From the NCBI GenBank assembly GCA_017860675.1, contig JAGDMV010000080.1, positions 1-9,447 on the forward strand: a DNA stretch of 9,447 bases, given 5' to 3'. The DNA comes from Chloroflexota bacterium (GTDB taxonomy: Bacteria > Chloroflexota > Limnocylindria > Limnocylindrales > CSP1-4). Both the position numbers and the translations under genes were made by a program. Under the pieces are notes generated by a model that made no database searches, was not told the DNA's origin, and was given only the letters and a program-made list of their open reading frames with translations. Positions within the stretch are counted from its first letter, which is position 1. Every line of letters starts with the position of its first letter. Positions 6,529-9,447 of this stretch are shown piece after piece.

Positions 6529-7571
6529 GCGAGGCGCGCCCTGCGTCGCGCGCGATCGACGTGGGTGACGCCGGGTTCGTCGACCCCGATTCATCGGGTC
6601 AGACCGGTCTCGCCGGTCCGGTGCCACCTGTCGGCTGGCGGGCGACCCTCCGCTCGGCGACGGTCGTCGCGCTCGGGCGCCCGCGCGTGGGAATCCTGGC
6701 GCTCCTCGCCTTCCTCGCCCGGGGCGGGATCATCGCCCTCGCCCTGCCGATGGTGGTGCTGCCCAGCCCGATCGGGATCGGGATCTGGGTCGGCCCGACT
6801 TCGGTGGGCGCCGCCGGCCCGTCAGCGCGGCTCGTGATCGCGGTTGCCGTCGCAGTCGCAGTGGCCGTGGTCGTGATCGTCGGCGCCTTCGCCCTCGCGG
6901 CGGCGGCCGAGGTCGCCCTCCACCAGGCGACGGCCGCCCCCGACCCCGACGAGCCCGAGGCCGGCCTGGCGGTCGTGCCCGACGGCGGGCGGGGCCTGAG
7001 CGGGACGATCCGGGTCGCGCTCGTGCGGCTGGCCCTCGTGATCCCCATCCTGCTGGCGGTCGGGCTGGCCATCCCGGCGCTGGCCACGGCGGGCTACCAG
7101 GAGCTCACCTTCCCGTCGGACGTGGCCGTCCCCCTCGCGGTCCGGATCCTGCGGGCAGCGCCGCTCGCCGTCGCGACGGTGGTCGTCACCTGGCTCGCTG
7201 CCGACGTCATCGGCGGCCTGGCCGCCAGGCGTGTCGTTCTGTTCGGCGAAGGCCCGGCCGGGGCGATGGGCGGCGCGATCGGGAGCATCGTTCGCTGGCC
7301 CGGGGCGGCCGGCCTGTCGCTGGTGGCGACCGCTGCCGTGAGCCTGCTGCTGCTCGTGCCTGCCGTCGCCGCCGCGGTTGCCGCCGCTGACCGGGCCCAG
7401 GCCACGCTTGCCGGCGTTCCCGGCCCGCTCGAGGCGCTGGCCGTGGCGCTGCTGATGACGGCCATCTTCGCGGCGACGGTCGTGCTGGCAGCCGGTGCCG
7501 CCGCCTGGCGGGCCGCCCTCTGGACGGCCCAGGTGCTGCGGGCTGCCGGGATCCGTCCGCCCGGGGCGTAG
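6525..7571 (+). CDS. Six-helix membrane protein of unknown function, 348 aa
   Basis: The ATG overlaps the TGA of the UPF0182 gene by 4 nt (ATGA). The nearest GGAGG (6495-6499) is 25 nt away, too far to serve, so translation probably depends on re-initiation from the upstream gene. Residues 1-50 are soluble, with a likely amphipathic part (GWRATLRSATVVALGRPRVG). Six hydrophobic helices follow at about 55-79, 102-128, 163-188, 205-230, 262-288 and 302-328. The second is an alternating Val/Ala run (VIAVAVAVAVAVVVIVG). A loop near 136-160 is acidic (PDPDEPEAG). There is no catalytic motif, nucleotide-binding site or cysteine. The repeated pairs of helices with small cytoplasmic loops recall generic integral membrane families of unknown role, but I cannot name one. 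Tight coupling suggests it is needed with the UPF0182 protein, as partner or assembly helper; that is inference only. Confidence 0.85.
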   Translation: MSEARPASRAIDVGDAGFVDPDSSGQTGLAGPVPPVGWRATLRSATVVALGRPRVGILALLAFLARGGIIALALPMVVLPSPIGIGIWVGPTSVGAAGPSARLVIAVAVAVAVAVVVIVGAFALAAAAEVALHQATAAPDPDEPEAGLAVVPDGGRGLSGTIRVALVRLALVIPILLAVGLAIPALATAGYQELTFPSDVAVPLAVRILRAAPLAVATVVVTWLAADVIGGLAARRVVLFGEGPAGAMGGAIGSIVRWPGAAGLSLVATAAVSLLLLVPAVAAAVAAADRAQATLAGVPGPLEALAVALLMTAIFAATVVLAAGAAAWRAALWTAQVLRAAGIRPPGA

Positions 7572-7616
7572 CCTCGGCGGGGACGCGGGCATGGCCGGGG
7601 GACTGGAGCATGTCCT

Positions 7617-7643
7617 GGGCGGCAGGATCGGGCACTGCCGCCC
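7617..7643 (+). terminator. 9-bp hairpin downstream of the UPF0182 operon
   Basis: GGGCGGCAG (7617-7625) and CTGCCGCCC (7635-7643) are perfect complements around a 9-nt loop, 45 nt after the stop at 7571. This is the strongest hairpin in the 196-bp gap and is well placed to end the two-gene transcript. No U-tract follows (gacgcaatgc), so termination would be atypical or the hairpin may protect the 3' end. Confidence 0.4.
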
Positions 7644-7670
7644 GACGCAATGCCGCGCGCTGCGAGGCGC

Positions 7671-7715
7671 ACGGTCGCCAGCCGCGCGGTCGCCAGCCGC
7701 GCGGTCGCGAGCCGC
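7671..7715. repeat. Three tandem copies of a 15-bp unit
   Basis: The units are acggtcgccagccgc (7671-7685), gcggtcgccagccgc (7686-7700) and gcggtcgcgagccgc (7701-7715). Each differs from its neighbour at a single position. The array lies in the gap between the six-helix gene and the ribbon-4TM gene, about 50 bp before the latter. It may be a small variable-number repeat or clustered binding sites. No plausible gene runs through it. Confidence 0.7.
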
Positions 7716-7767
7716 ATGCCGGGGCTGGACGGCCGTGTGACACTCTGGGCGAAGGGGTGTCCGCCTG

Positions 7768-8802
7768 ATGAGCGAGTCGCGAGCCTGCCCGAGCTGTGGC
7801 AGCCCGGTCCCGCCGGGACGCCTCGCGTGCTCCTCATGCGGCGAGCTGCTTGCGGCGGTGGAGGGAGCGGCAGCCCGGCGCTCGGCCGCGCTCGCACCGC
7901 TCTCGGAAGTGCCACCCGCCGAGCCGGCGCGGGCGCCGAACGCGCCGGCGGCCGAACCTCCCCCACCGGCCTCGAACGCGCCCGCGGCCGAACCCGAGCC
8001 TTCGCAGGAACCGGCGCCCGCGGAGCCCGTGGGCGGACATGCCGATCGACCGGCTGAGCCGGCCGGCACCGCCGCCCCGCCCGGAGTTGCCGCGGCGATG
8101 GAGAGCGAGCCCGCCATGCCGGCCCGCGTCGCGGGATCGTACGTTCCGCCGTCGTCGCCGGTCGTCGCGCCTGTGCCCGTCGCCGCCGACGTTGCCGGCG
8201 GAGGGCCCGGCGATGGCCCCGCGGGCGATCGCGCCGGCATGGCCGCGGCCGGCATTGCAGCGGAGTCGCCCGCCGGTCTGCCACCGCCCGGCCCGGCGAT
8301 CGGCCCCGGAGCGGTCGAGGGCCTCGGCCCGGCTTCGACCGATGCATCGCCCGCGGCTGCACAGGTGCCCGCTCAGGCCGGACCCGCGTTCGCCGTGCCC
8401 GCCGACGTCGCCGGGAGGCTGGTGGCGATCGCGGCCCCGATCGCGGCCCTCTCGTTCCTGCTTCCCTTCGGGTCGCCCGGGGGCAGTGTCGTCGGTGGCG
8501 GGGCCGGTGGCGACTACCTCAGCGACTGGGGCCTGGCAGCGCCGAGCAACCTCGTCCCATTCGCGCTCGCTCTGCTCCTCTTCATCCTGGCCATCGTGCC
8601 GAGCGCCCTGGCCGGCTGGCTCCGGTTCGGCGTCCTTCCGCTGGTCCTTGGGGGAGGGCTGGCGGCCGTCGGCTGGATCCAGCTCACCTGGCCCGGTGGC
8701 TACGGCCTCGGCGCCGCGGTGCTCCTGGTCGCATCGGTCCTGCTCGTCGGCGCAGGCGCGCTGGCGGTCCGCAACGCCGCGACCGGCCCGCGCGTCCCAT
8801 AG
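7768..8802 (+). CDS. Zinc-ribbon protein with long Pro/Ala linker and four membrane helices, 344 aa
   Basis: The ATG at 7768 is the first start after an in-frame TGA at 7738-7740. GAAGGGG (7751-7757) lies 10 nt upstream as a weak ribosome site. Residues 7-24 form a zinc ribbon, C7-x2-C10-x10-C21-x2-C24 (CPSC...CSSC). Residues about 45-210 are a low-complexity Ala/Pro/Glu linker with a near-repeat, NAPAAEPPPPAS and NAPAAEPEPSQE (about 58-80). Four likely helices follow: about 215-234, 259-283, 287-305 and 311-333. An unusual Gly-rich loop (GSPGGSVVGGGAGGDY, about 235-250) lies between the first two. If the ribbon is cytoplasmic, as is usual, the linker tethers it some distance from the membrane. 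Zinc-ribbon plus membrane-domain proteins are common in Chloroflexota and Actinomycetota, mostly without known role. I assign none. It shares its overall plan, but no clear sequence beyond the ribbon, with the genes at 2476 and 8905. Confidence 0.85.
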   Translation: MSESRACPSCGSPVPPGRLACSSCGELLAAVEGAAARRSAALAPLSEVPPAEPARAPNAPAAEPPPPASNAPAAEPEPSQEPAPAEPVGGHADRPAEPAGTAAPPGVAAAMESEPAMPARVAGSYVPPSSPVVAPVPVAADVAGGGPGDGPAGDRAGMAAAGIAAESPAGLPPPGPAIGPGAVEGLGPASTDASPAAAQVPAQAGPAFAVPADVAGRLVAIAAPIAALSFLLPFGSPGGSVVGGGAGGDYLSDWGLAAPSNLVPFALALLLFILAIVPSALAGWLRFGVLPLVLGGGLAAVGWIQLTWPGGYGLGAAVLLVASVLLVGAGALAVRNAATGPRVP

Positions 8803-8833
8803 CGGGGGATGCGGGGTCGCCCCTTGCGGCGGC

Positions 8834-8839
8834 TATACT
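8834..8839 (+). promoter_or_regulatory. Candidate -10 box TATACT for the double-zinc-ribbon gene
   Basis: GGCTATACTGC holds the best -10 match in the window (5 of 6 to TATAAT), in a strongly GC-rich gap 32 bp after the previous stop. The expected -35 place (about 8811-8816, gcgggg) does not match. Transcription would start near 8846, giving a leader of about 58 nt that can fold: AGCGCC (8847-8852) pairs with GGCGCT (8872-8877), just before the GGGAGG at 8883-8888. Confidence 0.5.
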
Positions 8840-8904
8840 GCCCCGCAGCGCCGGGCGCCCGTGCGCAGATGGGCGCTGAGCAGGGAGGCGGCTGACCCAG
8901 CCCG

Positions 8905-9447
8905 ATGAACCTCGACGACATCCTGGGCCCGATCGGCGACGCGATCGACGCGTTCTTCGCCAGCCCGCTCACCCAGCTGGCGATCCAGGCGCTGGCTGTC
9001 TACTTCGTCCTGATCTGGCTGGCGTCGGCCTTCTGGGCCTTCCGCGACATGCAGCAGCGGAGCGCCAACCCGATCCTGCCGTACCTCGCCGCGGTCCTCA
9101 TCATCGTCCTCACGCCGCTGTTCTTCATTGCCGGCGTGATCGTCTACCGGATCGTCAGACCGCACGAGAAGGTTGGCGAGGCATACGAGCGAGGGCTCGC
9201 CGAGGAAGCGCTGCTGGCTGAGATCGACTCGATCGAGCACTGCCCGACCTGCCACCGCAAGATCCACGACGAATGGATCATCTGCCCGACCTGCCGCTCC
9301 CGTCTCAAGCGTGTCTGCCCGAACTGCTCGAGGCTGGTCGGCATCGACTGGTCGCTGTGCGCCTGGTGTGGGCGCGACTTCGAGCGGCGTGAGCCGGTGA
9401 TGGCGGTCGGCGCGGTGCCGGTACCGCGCTACGTGGCCGACGACCAG
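8905..9447 (+). CDS. Membrane-anchored double zinc-ribbon protein, 5' part only
   Basis: The reading frame is open from the ATG at 8905 to the window end (181 codons, no stop seen). An in-frame TGA at 8893-8895 rules out a longer start. GGAGG (8884-8888) is 16 nt away, farther than ideal. Residues about 22-46 (LTQLAIQALAVYFVLIWLAS) and 57-80 (ILPYLAAVLIIVLTPLFFIA) are two membrane helices joined by a short charged loop (RDMQQRSANP). A helical Glu-rich linker (about 86-110) leads to a double zinc ribbon: C113-x2-C116-x10-C127-x2-C130-x7-C138-x2-C141-x10-C152-x2-C155. This matches the DZR type, two tandem four-cysteine sites (CPTC, CPTC, CPNC, CAWC). Such domains usually sit in the cytoplasm and mediate protein or nucleic-acid contacts. 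The rest of the protein, perhaps a further domain, lies outside the window, so length and role are unknown. Confidence 0.88.
   Translation, partial: MNLDDILGPIGDAIDAFFASPLTQLAIQALAVYFVLIWLASAFWAFRDMQQRSANPILPYLAAVLIIVLTPLFFIAGVIVYRIVRPHEKVGEAYERGLAEEALLAEIDSIEHCPTCHRKIHDEWIICPTCRSRLKRVCPNCSRLVGIDWSLCAWCGRDFERREPVMAVGAVPVPRYVADDQ

Noticed and set aside
3958..6627. 889-codon minus-strand open frame opposite the UPF0182 gene
   Set aside because: It mirrors a recognisable membrane protein gene, is rich in Arg, Asp, Val and Gly as expected of an antisense shadow, and has no domain or ribosome site of note.
6829..6890. Repeat-like Val/Ala-coding stretch in the six-helix gene
   Set aside because: The alternating gtc/gca-type codons simply encode a Val/Ala membrane helix. 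There is no regular DNA unit.
7495..8057. Plus-strand frames running through the 7572-7767 gap (81 and 135 codons)
   Set aside because: They overlap true genes in other frames. The gap portion is made mostly of the 15-bp repeat and hairpin, and no ribosome site precedes them.
6822..8362. Long overlapping minus-strand frames opposite the six-helix and ribbon-4TM genes
   Set aside because: They cross two well-supported plus-strand genes and the tandem repeat. They are low-complexity Arg/Ala/Pro/Gly translations without signals.

Overview
The window is very GC-rich, with densely packed plus-strand genes, short intergenic gaps and strong G/C preference at third codon positions. This gene content (a UPF0182 membrane protein, several small zinc-ribbon proteins and a secreted Ig-like/MBG-type protein) suggests a soil or freshwater Chloroflexota bacterium, perhaps a Limnocylindria/Ellin6529-like lineage. 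A high-GC actinomycete is the main alternative. The taxonomic call is inference. No rRNA, tRNA, CRISPR array, insertion sequence or integrase was seen.

Layout. Bases 1-437 (minus strand) hold the 5' end of a secreted Ig-like repeat protein cut by the window edge. It is divergent from guaA (573-2376, plus strand), which encodes GMP synthase, the last step of de novo GMP synthesis. As sequenced, guaA is broken: the glutamine amidotransferase part reads in one frame, the ATP-pyrophosphatase and dimerisation parts read in another, and roughly 25-30 family-conserved residues including the SHGD motif are missing at the junction near 1242-1248. After a 99-bp gap full of inverted repeats comes a 214-residue acidic zinc-ribbon protein (2476-3120). 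A large UPF0182 membrane protein (3199-6528) follows, apparently with a near-leaderless transcript. It overlaps by ATGA a six-helix membrane protein of unknown function (6525-7571). A 196-bp gap with a hairpin and a 3 x 15-bp tandem repeat precedes a protein with an N-terminal zinc ribbon, a long Pro/Ala-rich linker and four membrane helices (7768-8802). The last gene (8905 to the window end) encodes two membrane helices followed by a double zinc ribbon and is cut by the right edge.

How the genes fit together. Only guaA has a known biochemical role. The UPF0182 gene and its overlapping partner look translationally coupled and probably act together in the envelope. Three separate zinc-ribbon proteins, two of them membrane-anchored, surround this pair. 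This is the most notable organisational feature, but no function can be assigned from sequence alone. Candidate -10 boxes of the form TANNNT occur before four genes. I see no convincing sign of a defence system, mobile element or biosynthetic cluster.
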